DNA of 64,000 bases from Nocardioidaceae bacterium (GTDB lineage Bacteria > Actinomycetota > Actinomycetes > Propionibacteriales > Nocardioidaceae). The notes beneath the pieces were generated by a model. It searched no databases and was not told where the DNA came from. It worked only from the letters and a program-made list of their open reading frames with translations. Both the position numbers and the translations under genes were made by a program. Where the stretch lies: positions 1,599,827 through 1,663,826 of the forward strand of contig CP076053.1 in NCBI GenBank assembly GCA_018672315.1, written 5' to 3'. Positions 53,706 to 61,743 of the stretch are shown one piece after another; the first letter of the stretch is position 1, and each line of letters starts with the position of its first letter.

Positions 53706-55337
53706 TCAGACAGGCGGCTTGAGTGGGCCGGGTGGCTGGCGTGGGCCGAGGTCGTCGACGTCTCCGTCGGGTCCGCGGCGGTAGGTCCGGCCGGTGGGGG
53801 AGCGCCACTCGTACGTGGGGGACGTGGGTGGTCCGGTGCGCCGGTAGGTCCAGCCGCTGTGGGTCTTGAGGCGGTGGTGGAAGCGGCAGAGTGCGGCGAG
53901 GTTGTCGGTGCACGTCTGCGGCGGCTGGGACCCGCCCGACCTGTGGGGTTCGTCGGGCGGGTCGTGCCAGGGGTCGATGTGGTCGAGGTCGGCTGCGCGC
54001 GCGGGGCGGTGGCAGTGCGGGAACACACACGTGCGGTCGCGCAGGATCACCTGTTCGCGGAGCCGGGGTCCGGGGGCGTACGCAGTGGAGGCGTGTTCTT
54101 CGTTGAGGTCGAGGACGGGCCGGATGGTCAGGCGGGTCTGTCCGGCGGTGGGGCCGGTGTCGGCCAGGGCGGCGTGGGCCCAGGCCCGGACGGTGGCTTC
54201 GTCGACCAGGCGTACGGGGCCGGACTCGATGGTCGCCAACCCGGCCGCGTGCATGAGCCCATCGGTGCTGCGGGTGAGGGTGGCGGCGGAGAGGTGGACG
54301 TGGAGCACGAGCTCGCGGGTCGCGCGGGTGCGGTGCTCGCGGTCGATGATCCGCTCGGCACCGTCGGTCGGCCTCTCCGCGGTATCGGCGTCGCTGGTGT
54401 CGTAGGGGAGGACGAGTTCCCCGCGGGCGAGGACCCCCAGGGCCTGGGCGCGGAGGCACCCCTCGCTCGTGTGAGCGGGCGCGGTGGCAGCGAGGCGGGT
54501 GGCGATGAGGTCCAGGGAGGTATCGAGGTCGGCTGCGTCGAGGGCATCGATGCGCCCGTCGACCCATGCCAGCCCGGCGAGGTCTTCGGCGGTGGGTGAC
54601 CCGGACCGGTTCTGCACCGGCAGCGCGATCCGCACGTGCTGCTGGTTCCGCAGCTTTGCGGCCGCCTCGGACAGTGCGCGGGTCTGTTCGCGCAGACGCT
54701 CGTGCACCGTGGTCGCGTCGGTCAGCGCCAGCGCCTCGAGACCGCCGGCCTCACGGACAAGCTCCGCCTCGGCCTGCTGCACGCGCAGCAGGCCGGTGAG
54801 GGTGCGGTCCAGCGCCGGCACCCCGAGCCGGTGCGCCTTGGGTGCGAGCCACCGGTCCGCGGCACCAGCCCGGTCAAGGTCGAGGACGGTGGTGCGGGTG
54901 GCGATGCGTCGGGCCCGCCACAACGGCAGATCCAATGCCTCCACCCGTGCCCACGTGGCGGGGAGGCGGTGGCGCAGCTCGAGGAGGTCCGAGGCCAGGA
55001 TCCGGGCGGAGTCGGTCGTCGTTCCGAGCGCGGCACCGAGGTCGGCCACACAGAACTCGGCGATCATCGGGGTCCCGGGCCCGCCGAGGAGCAGGGCACG
55101 TTCGCCGTGGAGCGCGCCACCGGTGTCCGGGCCGTGACCGGCCGCATCACGGATCGACTCCGCCGGGTGAGCGTCGAGCCAGGCCAGCACCGCCCGGGCG
55201 CGGGCCACCTCTCCAGCACGAGCTGCCCGGTCACCGGCGCGCACGGCCGCGAGCAGATCGGCGGGCGTGCCCGATCCGCCTGATCCGCCTGGGCCTCCGT
55301 GGCGCTCGCGGCTGTCGTGGGTGCTGGTCACGAGCAT
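53706..55337 (-). CDS. DUF222/HNH endonuclease (13E12 repeat family), SOS-box preceded
   Basis: Encodes 543 aa. The N-terminal two-thirds is the helical DUF222 (13E12 repeat) region. The C-terminal HNH nuclease domain (about 430-490) has RDRTCVFPHCHRPARAADLDHIDPWHD and NLAALCRFHHRLKTHSGW, giving the two Cys pairs and the catalytic His. This is a common actinobacterial family, often carried in many copies and of unclear role. The ATG at 55337 was chosen because a LexA box lies 29 bp upstream. Confidence 0.9.
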   Translation of the reverse strand: MLVTSTHDSRERHGGPGGSGGSGTPADLLAAVRAGDRAARAGEVARARAVLAWLDAHPAESIRDAAGHGPDTGGALHGERALLLGGPGTPMIAEFCVADLGAALGTTTDSARILASDLLELRHRLPATWARVEALDLPLWRARRIATRTTVLDLDRAGAADRWLAPKAHRLGVPALDRTLTGLLRVQQAEAELVREAGGLEALALTDATTVHERLREQTRALSEAAAKLRNQQHVRIALPVQNRSGSPTAEDLAGLAWVDGRIDALDAADLDTSLDLIATRLAATAPAHTSEGCLRAQALGVLARGELVLPYDTSDADTAERPTDGAERIIDREHRTRATRELVLHVHLSAATLTRSTDGLMHAAGLATIESGPVRLVDEATVRAWAHAALADTGPTAGQTRLTIRPVLDLNEEHASTAYAPGPRLREQVILRDRTCVFPHCHRPARAADLDHIDPWHDPPDEPHRSGGSQPPQTCTDNLAALCRFHHRLKTHSGWTYRRTGPPTSPTYEWRSPTGRTYRRGPDGDVDDLGPRQPPGPLKPPV

Positions 55338-55365
55338 GAATCTAGGTGCGACCACCGACAGTTCC

Positions 55366-55381
55366 TCGAACGCGTGTTCGA
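55366..55381. promoter_or_regulatory. lexA box: LexA (SOS) box
   Basis: TCGAACGCGTGTTCGA is a perfect palindrome and matches the actinobacterial LexA consensus TCGAAC-N4-GTTCGA. It lies 29 bp upstream of the HNH endonuclease start. The box is directly read; regulation by DNA damage is inferred, but 13E12-family genes in mycobacteria also carry SOS boxes. Confidence 0.85.
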
Positions 55382-55438
55382 ATAATGAGACGGGTGTGTG
55401 GATCGGTGTCAGAAGTCGTCGGGTCTCGCGGCTCGGCT

Positions 55439-55492
55439 GGCGCCTCGCACCTCGACCACCGGGTTGCCGGCGCCTCGCGCCTCGACCGCCGG
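55439..55492. repeat. two tandem copies of a ~24-bp repeat with 30-bp period
   Basis: GGCGCCTCGCACCTCGACCA with CCGG (55439-55462) recurs as GGCGCCTCGCGCCTCGACCG with CCGG (55469-55492). It lies in the 222-bp intergenic stretch between the HNH gene and the PLDc_N gene. No gene is seen here. The function is unknown. Confidence 0.6.
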
Positions 55493-55560
55493 TCCGCGGA
55501 CATCGAGGCGGGAGAACCACCCCCGCCGTACGCTGGAGAGATCCCCCCGAGGAGGTCCCG

Positions 55561-55980
55561 TTGGTCCGTCTGGCCATCATCGCCGGCCCGGTCGCCCTGG
55601 CGTTCACCATCTGGTGCGCCTTCGACGCCCGCGCCTCCAGGGTGGGCGTACGCCGCCTCCCGCGATGGGCTTGGATCCTGGTGATCCTGCTGCTGCCGCC
55701 GCTCGGCGGCATCCTGTGGTTGACGTTGGGTCGACCCCCGAAGGTCGTGGGCTATCAGCCACCCAGCGAGTCCACACCCTGGTCGCAGCGCCCGACGCGC
55801 GAGTCGGGCGAGGACTTCCAACGTCGCGTGCGCGAGCGCGCCGAGGTGCAGCGACTGCAGGCCGAGGAGCGGCAGCGCAAGTCCCGGGAGGCGGCGGCCG
55901 CGGAGAAGCCCGACGAGATCACCGAGGACGATCCGCGAAGCGACGCAGGCGGTCCCGGGGGAGGGGCCGGCGGTCAGTAG
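55561..55980 (+). CDS. PLDc_N-domain membrane protein
   Basis: Encodes 139 aa with two transmembrane helices (LAIIAGPVALAFTIWCAFDA and WAWILVILLLPPLGGILWLTLG) that form the PLDc_N module found in actinobacterial short membrane proteins. A basic/acidic coiled-coil tail follows (about 80-120, RRVRERAEVQRLQAEERQRK). The TTG at 55561 was chosen because GAGGAGG precedes it. It lies 9 bp upstream of menB and may be co-transcribed. Confidence 0.82.
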   Translation: MVRLAIIAGPVALAFTIWCAFDARASRVGVRRLPRWAWILVILLLPPLGGILWLTLGRPPKVVGYQPPSESTPWSQRPTRESGEDFQRRVRERAEVQRLQAEERQRKSREAAAAEKPDEITEDDPRSDAGGPGGGAGGQ

Positions 55981-55989
55981 CCTCGGCGC

Positions 55990-56946
55990 GTGAGCCCCGA
56001 GAACCCCGAGAGCGCCGGCAGCGCCGAGAGCCAGAACCCGTTCGACCCGGACGCCTGGGACCCGGTGCCGGGGTTCGAGGACCTGACGGACCTGACCTAT
56101 CACCGCGCCAAGGCCCACGGCACGGTCCGCATCGCCTTCGATCGGCCCGAGGTGCTCAACGCGTTCCGGCCGCACACGGTCGACGAGCTGCTCCGTACGC
56201 TCGAGCACGCGCGCACCACCTCCGACGTCGGCTGCGTCATCCTCACCGGCAACGGACCGAGCCCCAGGGACGGCAAGTGGGCCTTCTGCACCGGGGGCGA
56301 CCAGCGCATCCGGGGGCGTACGGGCTACCAGTACGCCGACGGCACGGGCGGTGAGAGGACCGACGAGCGCACCCCGGAGGACAAGGCCCGGCTGGGCCGG
56401 TTGCACATCCTCGAGTGCCAGCGCCTGATCCGCTTCATGCCGAAGGTCGTCATCTGCGTCGTGCCGGGCTGGGCCGCGGGCGGCGGACACTCCCTGCACG
56501 TGGTCTGCGACCTCACGCTCGCCAGCCGCGAGCACGCCCGTTTCAAGCAGACCGACGCCGACGTCGGCTCCTTCGACGGCGGGTACGGGTCGGCGTACCT
56601 CGCCCGCCAGGTCGGCCAGAAGTTCGCCCGCGAGATCTTCTTCCTCGGCGACACCTACAGCGCCGAGGACATGCACCGGATGGGCGCGGTCAACAAGGTC
56701 GTCGACCACGCCGACCTCGAGGCCGAGGCGCTGGAGTGGGGCCGCAAGATCAACGGCAAGAGCCCCACGGCGCAGCGGATGCTGAAGTACTCCTTCAACC
56801 TCCTCGACGACGGGTTGGTCGGCCAGCAGCTGTTCGCCGGCGAGACCACGCGGCTGGCGTACATGACCGACGAGGCCACCGAGGGCCGCGACCAGTTCCT
56901 GGAGAAGCGCGAGCCGGACTGGTCGCCCTACCCCTGGTACTACTGA
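55990..56946 (+). CDS. menB: 1,4-dihydroxy-2-naphthoyl-CoA synthase
   Basis: A crotonase-fold enzyme of menaquinone synthesis that cyclises o-succinylbenzoyl-CoA. The 318 aa protein has FCTGGDQRIRGRTGYQYADG (the MenB Tyr loop), VPGWAAGGGHSLHVVCDLTLAS (oxyanion hole) and the MenB-specific end FLEKREPDWSPYPWYY. FKQTDADVGSFDGGYGSAYLARQVG carries the catalytic region. GTG start. The genomic island begins just after its stop, and the gene is complete. Confidence 0.95.
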   Translation: MSPENPESAGSAESQNPFDPDAWDPVPGFEDLTDLTYHRAKAHGTVRIAFDRPEVLNAFRPHTVDELLRTLEHARTTSDVGCVILTGNGPSPRDGKWAFCTGGDQRIRGRTGYQYADGTGGERTDERTPEDKARLGRLHILECQRLIRFMPKVVICVVPGWAAGGGHSLHVVCDLTLASREHARFKQTDADVGSFDGGYGSAYLARQVGQKFAREIFFLGDTYSAEDMHRMGAVNKVVDHADLEAEALEWGRKINGKSPTAQRMLKYSFNLLDDGLVGQQLFAGETTRLAYMTDEATEGRDQFLEKREPDWSPYPWYY

Positions 56947-57050
56947 ATCGGCCTGTTTCCGCAGTTCAGCGACCTGCAGGGAGCCGGGAGTCCGCACAGA
57001 GTCCGCAACGCTTCCACTGACGCGTCTTGGTTGGACGCCGTTGACTGGTC

Positions 57051-58187
57051 TCAGTCCCGAGGTGGAAGGTGGACTTCGTCGACGATGTCCGACGCCTGGT
57101 CGAGGGCCTCGCGAAGGAGCCCAGAGGCCGCGGCCCGGGTGCGGTCTTCGGCCGTCGGCCAGAGGTGGCTGTAGGTGTTCAGCGTGGTGGTGGCGGAGGC
57201 ATGCCCCAGTGCTCGCTGGACGGTGACGACATCGCATCCTGCAGCGATCAGGCCAGAGGCGTAGAAGTGGCGGAGGTCGTGCAGACGCACGTGCGGAAGC
57301 TGCGCGGCGGTGCGGGTAGCCCGCCATCGCCACGTGATGGCGTTGTCGTTCAGCGGCTCGCCGCCGACGGTGAAGAGCCATGTGTCGACGGCCGTGCCGC
57401 TCACGTGCCGCGAGACGTGCTCTTGCAGGATGACGACGAGGTCGTCAGGGAGGTAGACAAGCCGTTCGGAGTTGTACTTCGGGGCTCGTATCGCGTACGT
57501 CGCGCCATCGCGCTGAAGCTGTCGGGCCACCGTGAGACAACGCCCCGAGAAGTCCACATCGCCGACCTGGACCGCGGCCGTCTCACCCTTGCGAAGGCCC
57601 GCGAATGCGCACAGTGCGACGTACGCACGGAAGCCTCGGCGGCTTGAAATGAGTGAGCCATCGGCGAGCGCGAGCAGCTGGCCGACCTCCTTCGTCGTGG
57701 GTACGCGCATCGCAGCAGCGGCCTTACGTCGGCGCGGGAGAGCAACGCCAGCGGTCGGGTCGATGCTGATGAGACGTTCTGCGATGGCGCCGCGGAAGAT
57801 CGATCGCACGATGACGAAGCGAGTTTTGATGGTTGTGGCTGCCCATCGCTGCGAACCCGTCTTGATCCATGACTCGACGTCTGACCGTCGCACCGCGCTA
57901 AGTGACTTATGGAGGAAGGGCACGGAGTTGACCGCCAGATCGGCGTTCGCCCGTGTCGACGGCACCCAGAGCTGACGCTCCGCCCACTGGTCGTAGAACT
58001 GCCTGAAGGTGACCTTGCCCGCCGATGGATCGACGTAGGTGCCGGCGATCAGCGTCGAGCTGATGTCGTCCAACCAGCGTTGCGCGTCAATCTTCCTGGC
58101 GAAGTGACGGGCGCGCTCCTTGCCGGCCTCGTCGCGGTAGCGGGCGCGCCATCTGCCGTCCGGACGCTTCGCGACGCTGCCGGCCAC
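57051..58187 (-). CDS. int: tyrosine recombinase (phage/ICE-type integrase)
   Basis: Encodes 378 aa. An AP2-like arm-type DNA-binding N-terminus (about 1-60), a SAM-like core-binding domain (about 60-150) and the catalytic domain follow. The catalytic residues can be read: Arg199 in GLRKGE, His303 and Arg306 in HDLRHFY, His329 in GHAS and Tyr339 in NTYSHL. Complete and without frameshift, so it could be active. It lies 104 bp from menB at the left end of the island. Nothing but a possible attachment site can lie between. Confidence 0.93.
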   Translation of the reverse strand: MAGSVAKRPDGRWRARYRDEAGKERARHFARKIDAQRWLDDISSTLIAGTYVDPSAGKVTFRQFYDQWAERQLWVPSTRANADLAVNSVPFLHKSLSAVRRSDVESWIKTGSQRWAATTIKTRFVIVRSIFRGAIAERLISIDPTAGVALPRRRKAAAAMRVPTTKEVGQLLALADGSLISSRRGFRAYVALCAFAGLRKGETAAVQVGDVDFSGRCLTVARQLQRDGATYAIRAPKYNSERLVYLPDDLVVILQEHVSRHVSGTAVDTWLFTVGGEPLNDNAITWRWRATRTAAQLPHVRLHDLRHFYASGLIAAGCDVVTVQRALGHASATTTLNTYSHLWPTAEDRTRAAASGLLREALDQASDIVDEVHLPPRD

Positions 58188-58347
58188 CTCGCGGCCCCTC
58201 TCGGCTGGACATCCTGGCTTGCATCGGATCGTGCTGGTTCCACCGCCGTCGATCCAAGGATCGATGGCGTCTCATCTCATGAGTCAGGGCGAGACCCCTT
58301 GGTGGGTGCAGAGTGTCGGCGGAACATCGCTCCGCGGAGTCAGCGCT

Positions 58348-58587
58348 TCAGGTGGAAGAGCTGCGAGAGCTGCAGCCTCGAGACTGCGCCTCGAGCCATT
58401 CGATGACCTCGGCGCGCCAGTAGCGGACACATCGCCCGACCTTGAAGCTGTGAGGTCCCTCGCCGATGTGCCGCCAATAGCGAAGGGTGGCGGCGGGGAC
58501 GCGGACGAGTTCGGAGACCTCGCCTAGCGTGAGTAGCGCGTCCCCAGTGCGCGGTCCCTCGACACGGGCGGTGGATTTGCTACTCAT
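58348..58587 (-). CDS. AlpA/MerR-like helix-turn-helix protein, probable excisionase
   Basis: Encodes 79 aa with a helix-turn-helix of the excisionase type: LLTLGEVSELVRVPAATLRYWRHIGEGPHSFKVGRCVRYWRAEVIEWLE. Such proteins steer integrase direction or activate island genes. The ATG at 58587 was chosen; the frame continues to an earlier ATG but without a conserved segment. It lies 160 bp upstream of the integrase on the same strand. Confidence 0.85.
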   Translation of the reverse strand: MSSKSTARVEGPRTGDALLTLGEVSELVRVPAATLRYWRHIGEGPHSFKVGRCVRYWRAEVIEWLEAQSRGCSSRSSST

Positions 58588-58779
58588 GATGAACTCCCTC
58601 GATCTGGGGTGGCGGGCGTGGAACTCATCGTGCGACGTGCGTCCACTTCCAAGAAGGTGACGACCGATGCTCATGACCGCGACAACTCTCGTGCGAGTGC
58701 CTCAGCGTCTCCGGATGCGGGAGCGAAAACGCGAAAGACGATCTGCTCTCTCTCACCTGCGGCGGATGACGCATCCAGA

Positions 58780-58813
58780 CGGCCGCTCTCCCATTCGGAT
58801 GGGAGAGCGGCCG
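58780..58813 (-). terminator. perfect terminator closing the Ubl operon
   Basis: A 15-bp perfect stem (CGGCCGCTCTCCCAT at 58780-58794 with its complement at 58799-58813) closes on TCGG. It follows the stop of the 37-residue gene by 8 bp on the minus strand and so marks that gene as the end of the operon. Confidence 0.88.
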
Positions 58814-58821
58814 CTGCGGAT

Positions 58822-58935
58822 TCAGCCCTTACCGAGGGTGCTACCAGCTTTCGACTTTGCGCCCTTGGAGGATCCGTTGGACGCGAGGGTCCTGCCCGCT
58901 TTTGACAGCGCGGCCTTGCTCGGCTTGCCAGCCAT
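58822..58935 (-). CDS. 37-residue Lys/Ser/Gly-rich peptide, last gene of the Ubl operon
   Basis: A short ORF with ATG at 58935 and GAGGAGG 7 bp upstream, a stronger ribosome-binding site than any other in the operon. The product has seven Lys and one Arg, no acidic residue, and Ser/Ala/Gly around the Lys; it starts MAGKPSKAALSKAGRTLASN and ends GKG. It is 49 bp after the E1 stop and is followed by a perfect terminator. No function is recognised. A conjugation target, regulator or toxin/effector peptide are all possible; none is shown. Confidence 0.7.
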   Translation of the reverse strand: MAGKPSKAALSKAGRTLASNGSSKGAKSKAGSTLGKG

Positions 58936-58984
58936 GTCGTCACCTCCTCTCTTCAGCAATGTGGGGCACCGGGGCATCGGCGCG

Positions 58985-60460
58985 TCACCGACCCCTTCGG
59001 TGTGTCCGGACGTCTTGGTGGATGTCCCGCTCGAGCTGGCAGCGGCAGGTTGCCTTCGAATTTCTCGACAGGGTCATGTCGCCGTGCGGACCGAAAAGCG
59101 CGTCGTACTGCACGTTGTTCGCCTCCGTGGTGACGCCCCCGCGAATTAGGGAGCCGACAACGAGTGCGGCAGCCTGCTGGGCGACGAAGGCCGCGGACGG
59201 ATTGAATCCTTGGTTCTCGCCGGTGAGACCAAAGGCCTTCCCAAGGCCGCAGATGTCTTTGCCGACGTGGCTCTGAAGGATGGCGCGGTCTTTGGGCGTC
59301 AGGTTGTCAAGGGAGGTGAGCTCGTCGGCGGTCAGTTTGTCGGTGCCGCGGGCGAGGAGGTCTCGTGGAAGTCCGGTGCGAAGAGTGAGCAGGTCGATGA
59401 CCGACGGGCCTTGAGCGGGACGCTGTGGGTAGTAGCAGCGCAGGCACGGGCCCGTCCAGGTTGCTTCGGAAAGGCTGAGCATCGTCCCGGTGTCGCCACC
59501 TGTGCTCCCGTCGAGGGTTTGGCTGGCATGGATGGCCGCGATCTCGTGTCGGGCATCCACGCTATCCACGGCGCCGAGGACGGTGGTCGGCATGTGCTTG
59601 TCGCCGGCATCGATTGCGTCGATGTAATCTCGCGCGGTCCCAATGATGGGATCGACGGTGACGTCGCAAAGTTGGTCTCGGATGAGGTGGACCTTGGGTG
59701 TCCTCGCTGCGGCTGTGGCGCGGTCGCCAAGGCTGTATGTGGTGACATTCGGGTGGTCGTAGGTCTCGGGGTCAACGACGGCGAGGAGACCTGTGGCGTT
59801 CAGCTCGCGGAAGATAAGCGCGATGGCGGTGCCGATGGCGCCGCCGCCGATGAGCGCAATGTCCCGCAGCGGTGCCAGGGACCGGATGGTGTCGTCGGGT
59901 TCGCCGAGGGTGACGGGGCAGAAGTCAATGGACCTGATTGGTCCCTGGCGGTCGAGGAGGACGGCAACGACGTCTTTGAAGACCTCGGCGGTGAGCATCG
60001 CGCCGGTGAGGACGCCTCCTAGACCGGTTCCGGTCTGCTGGAGTGAACCGACCGCGGCGCCTGCGGGCCGCAGCCGGGTGCCATGACCGTCCGCGACACC
60101 ACTGACATGTGCCGAGGTCGAGCTCGTACCAACGTGAACGTGAAACGTGACGTGCTCGGGCCGGATCACCGAAAGGGACCGGTCGGCGTCGATGCCGGCG
60201 GTGAGCTGCTCAAGGTCGGTGACGAGGTTCGGGTCGAGTTCGCCATCTCCCCCGGAAGGGTCGAGGTGAAGCCGGACGGGGAGGCGACGCAGGTTGCCCA
60301 CCAGGACCCGGAGGGTCGCTGCGACGGCGGGGGCTTCAGCGTCGGCGGTGACCAAGACGATGCTGTTCTCAAGCCGCGTCTGCAGGTCAGCCTCGTTCGC
60401 ACCTGAGCTGCCCGCCGCGAGGCGCAGCGGACGGCTGTAGTTGGTGTGGTCAGTGCTCAC
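58985..60460 (-). CDS. ThiF/E1-like ubiquitin-activating enzyme homolog
   Basis: Encodes 491 aa. The N-terminal ~195 residues are an extra domain without a recognised motif. The adenylation domain (about 200-460) has DIALIGGGAIGTAIALIFRELN (glycine loop 205-210) and VVDPETYDHPNVT (Asp230). Zinc cysteines occur as CLRC (339, 342) and CRC (472, 474). Cys404 in GKDICGLGK is a candidate thioester Cys. It would adenylate the Ubl C-terminus and pass it to the E2-like protein. The GTG start at 60460 overlaps the JAB stop by 11 bp. Confidence 0.87.
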   Translation of the reverse strand: MSTDHTNYSRPLRLAAGSSGANEADLQTRLENSIVLVTADAEAPAVAATLRVLVGNLRRLPVRLHLDPSGGDGELDPNLVTDLEQLTAGIDADRSLSVIRPEHVTFHVHVGTSSTSAHVSGVADGHGTRLRPAGAAVGSLQQTGTGLGGVLTGAMLTAEVFKDVVAVLLDRQGPIRSIDFCPVTLGEPDDTIRSLAPLRDIALIGGGAIGTAIALIFRELNATGLLAVVDPETYDHPNVTTYSLGDRATAAARTPKVHLIRDQLCDVTVDPIIGTARDYIDAIDAGDKHMPTTVLGAVDSVDARHEIAAIHASQTLDGSTGGDTGTMLSLSEATWTGPCLRCYYPQRPAQGPSVIDLLTLRTGLPRDLLARGTDKLTADELTSLDNLTPKDRAILQSHVGKDICGLGKAFGLTGENQGFNPSAAFVAQQAAALVVGSLIRGGVTTEANNVQYDALFGPHGDMTLSRNSKATCRCQLERDIHQDVRTHRRGR

Positions 60461-60935
60461 GGACACCGTCCGCGTCGAAGGTAATGACCGTAGTGGTCCG
60501 GGCTTTGACGGAAGCGGGCGCGATTGGCACCCAATCGCTGTCCTGGAAGGCCCACCAGCCCCAGGTCGCCGGATCGTGGGACGGAGTCGCGAAGTTCGGG
60601 ATGACAGAGGCGATGAAGCCCGGCATCCGGATGTTCCCGGTCTTGTCGGTGTTGGAGAGGAACGCCTCGTGCATATGCGAGTGAATCTGTGCGCGGACCT
60701 GGACGTTGTTTTGCTCGGCATACGCGAATAGCGGGTTCAGCGCAGCGGAGGAGAGAACTAGGAGGCGAGCGTGGCGATCGATGTCGGCGGTCCCCGCGAG
60801 CGCGAGGACGGTGACCGACGGTTCACCGGGCGGCGTGAGGAAGAGCGCACCCGTTTCCAGGCCGAGGGCGCCGTACCGGGCGACGTCACCGACGAGAACA
60901 TCGAGGGCGTCGGCTCCCAGATCAATTTTGCTCAT
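60450..60935 (-). CDS. JAMM/JAB-domain metallopeptidase
   Basis: Encodes 161 aa of the Mov34/MPN/PAD-1 type. The active-site set is present: Glu27 (LETGALFL), His85 and His87 (QIHSHMHEAF), Ser94 and Asp97 (SNTD), a H-x-H-x6-S-x2-D arrangement one residue shorter than in AMSH but seen in bacterial relatives. It would trim the Ubl precursor or remove conjugates. The ATG overlaps the E2 stop by 4 bp. Confidence 0.88.
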   Translation of the reverse strand: MSKIDLGADALDVLVGDVARYGALGLETGALFLTPPGEPSVTVLALAGTADIDRHARLLVLSSAALNPLFAYAEQNNVQVRAQIHSHMHEAFLSNTDKTGNIRMPGFIASVIPNFATPSHDPATWGWWAFQDSDWVPIAPASVKARTTTVITFDADGVREH

Positions 60936-61396
60936 GCTGCCCGTGCTCCTTGAACTCGGTTGATGTCGTCGGTCACGTTCTCAATGACGTACAGGAACGG
61001 GTTGCCACCCGAACGCCATGACTGAGGGCCGATCGTCCACTCGCCGTGAAGATCTTGGCCCTCGGCGGTGAACGGCTTGCAGACGTCGTTCGGCGCCCGG
61101 TAGCCGGTGGCCGCCGGCCACGCGCTGGTGACGTTCGTAGGGCCACCGACGGAGATGGCGAACAGCAGCGATGGCGGCCGGTCAGGGTAGACGGACCACA
61201 GCGTTCGGACGATGAACGGCTTGGTGTCCGGCTCGGTCGGCTGGATCACGGCCCAGTACAGCCCGGGTGGGTCGACTGAGGCGTCAGGGGCATCGGGGTC
61301 GGCAACGCGGTGGACGAGACGACCACCGGCAGCCTCTAGCGTGGCGCGCACCACGGCGGCGTCGCGCTCGAGGCGCAACTGGCTCTCGAAGTCCAC
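60932..61396 (-). CDS. E2-like (ubiquitin-conjugating-fold) protein
   Basis: Encodes 154 aa. The run FIVRTLWSVYPDRPPSLLFA (about 61-80) resembles the YPxxPP of E2 proteins. GYRAPNDVCKPFTAEGQDLHGEW (about 99-120) follows, with Cys106 in the place of the catalytic Cys and a Trp after it. It is not canonical, but the order and spacing fit a bacterial E2. GTG start, 2 bp after the Ubl gene stop, and it overlaps the JAB gene by ATGA. Confidence 0.78.
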   Translation of the reverse strand: MDFESQLRLERDAAVVRATLEAAGGRLVHRVADPDAPDASVDPPGLYWAVIQPTEPDTKPFIVRTLWSVYPDRPPSLLFAISVGGPTNVTSAWPAATGYRAPNDVCKPFTAEGQDLHGEWTIGPQSWRSGGNPFLYVIENVTDDINRVQGARAA

Positions 61397-61398
61397 CC

Positions 61399-61695
61399 TC
61401 AGCTGCCCGAAATGGTTTCGGTCCGCAGGGACAACTTGATCGAACGCGAGTGGCCCGGGCCGTCCTCTGCGATCGCGCCGATGGTCGTCCCGGGGTCCTG
61501 CTCGTCACCGTTGGCGACGAAAAAGTACCGGGTCGTGCCGTCGGACTCGATGTTGAGGAAGGCAAGCACGGCCGCGAGCACTTGGCCGATCGACGCGTCC
61601 GACGTGAACTTCTGGTTGAACTGCTTCGTCGCGGCCGCAAAGGTCGCGTGGACGACGACGTCTCTGTCGTGGGACGTCACAGACTGGGTGTTCAT
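61399..61695 (-). CDS. ubiquitin-like (Ubl) protein, first gene of the operon
   Basis: Encodes 98 aa with one predicted beta-grasp domain: DVVVHATFAAATKQFNQKF, SIGQVLAAVLAFLNI, RYFFVANG and SIKLSLRT are the strand-helix-strand elements. It ends SGS, with a penultimate Gly97 and no di-glycine. Removing the last Ser by the JAB peptidase would expose a terminal Gly fit for E1 adenylation; this is inference. GGAGA precedes the ATG at 61695. It is the first gene of a four- to five-gene operon. Confidence 0.78.
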   Translation of the reverse strand: MNTQSVTSHDRDVVVHATFAAATKQFNQKFTSDASIGQVLAAVLAFLNIESDGTTRYFFVANGDEQDPGTTIGAIAEDGPGHSRSIKLSLRTETISGS

Positions 61696-61743
61696 TGGGG
61701 TCTCCTTCAAGGACTTGCGGCACCGGAGATTCTGATATCCACG

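Noticed and set aside
56947-57050. tRNA gene as integration site for the island
   Set aside because: No cloverleaf or T-loop sequence is present in the 104 bp between menB and the integrase.
58671-58943. 90-codon minus-strand frame overlapping the 37-residue peptide
   Set aside because: Its frame runs through the perfect terminator and lacks a ribosome-binding site; the shorter frame with GAGGAGG and a stop before the terminator is favoured.
58985-61695. ThiS/MoaD-type sulfur-carrier pathway
   Set aside because: ThiF- and JAB-like genes occur with sulfur carriers, but the E2-like gene, the long E1 N-terminus and the absence of thiamine, molybdopterin or cysteine genes argue for protein conjugation.
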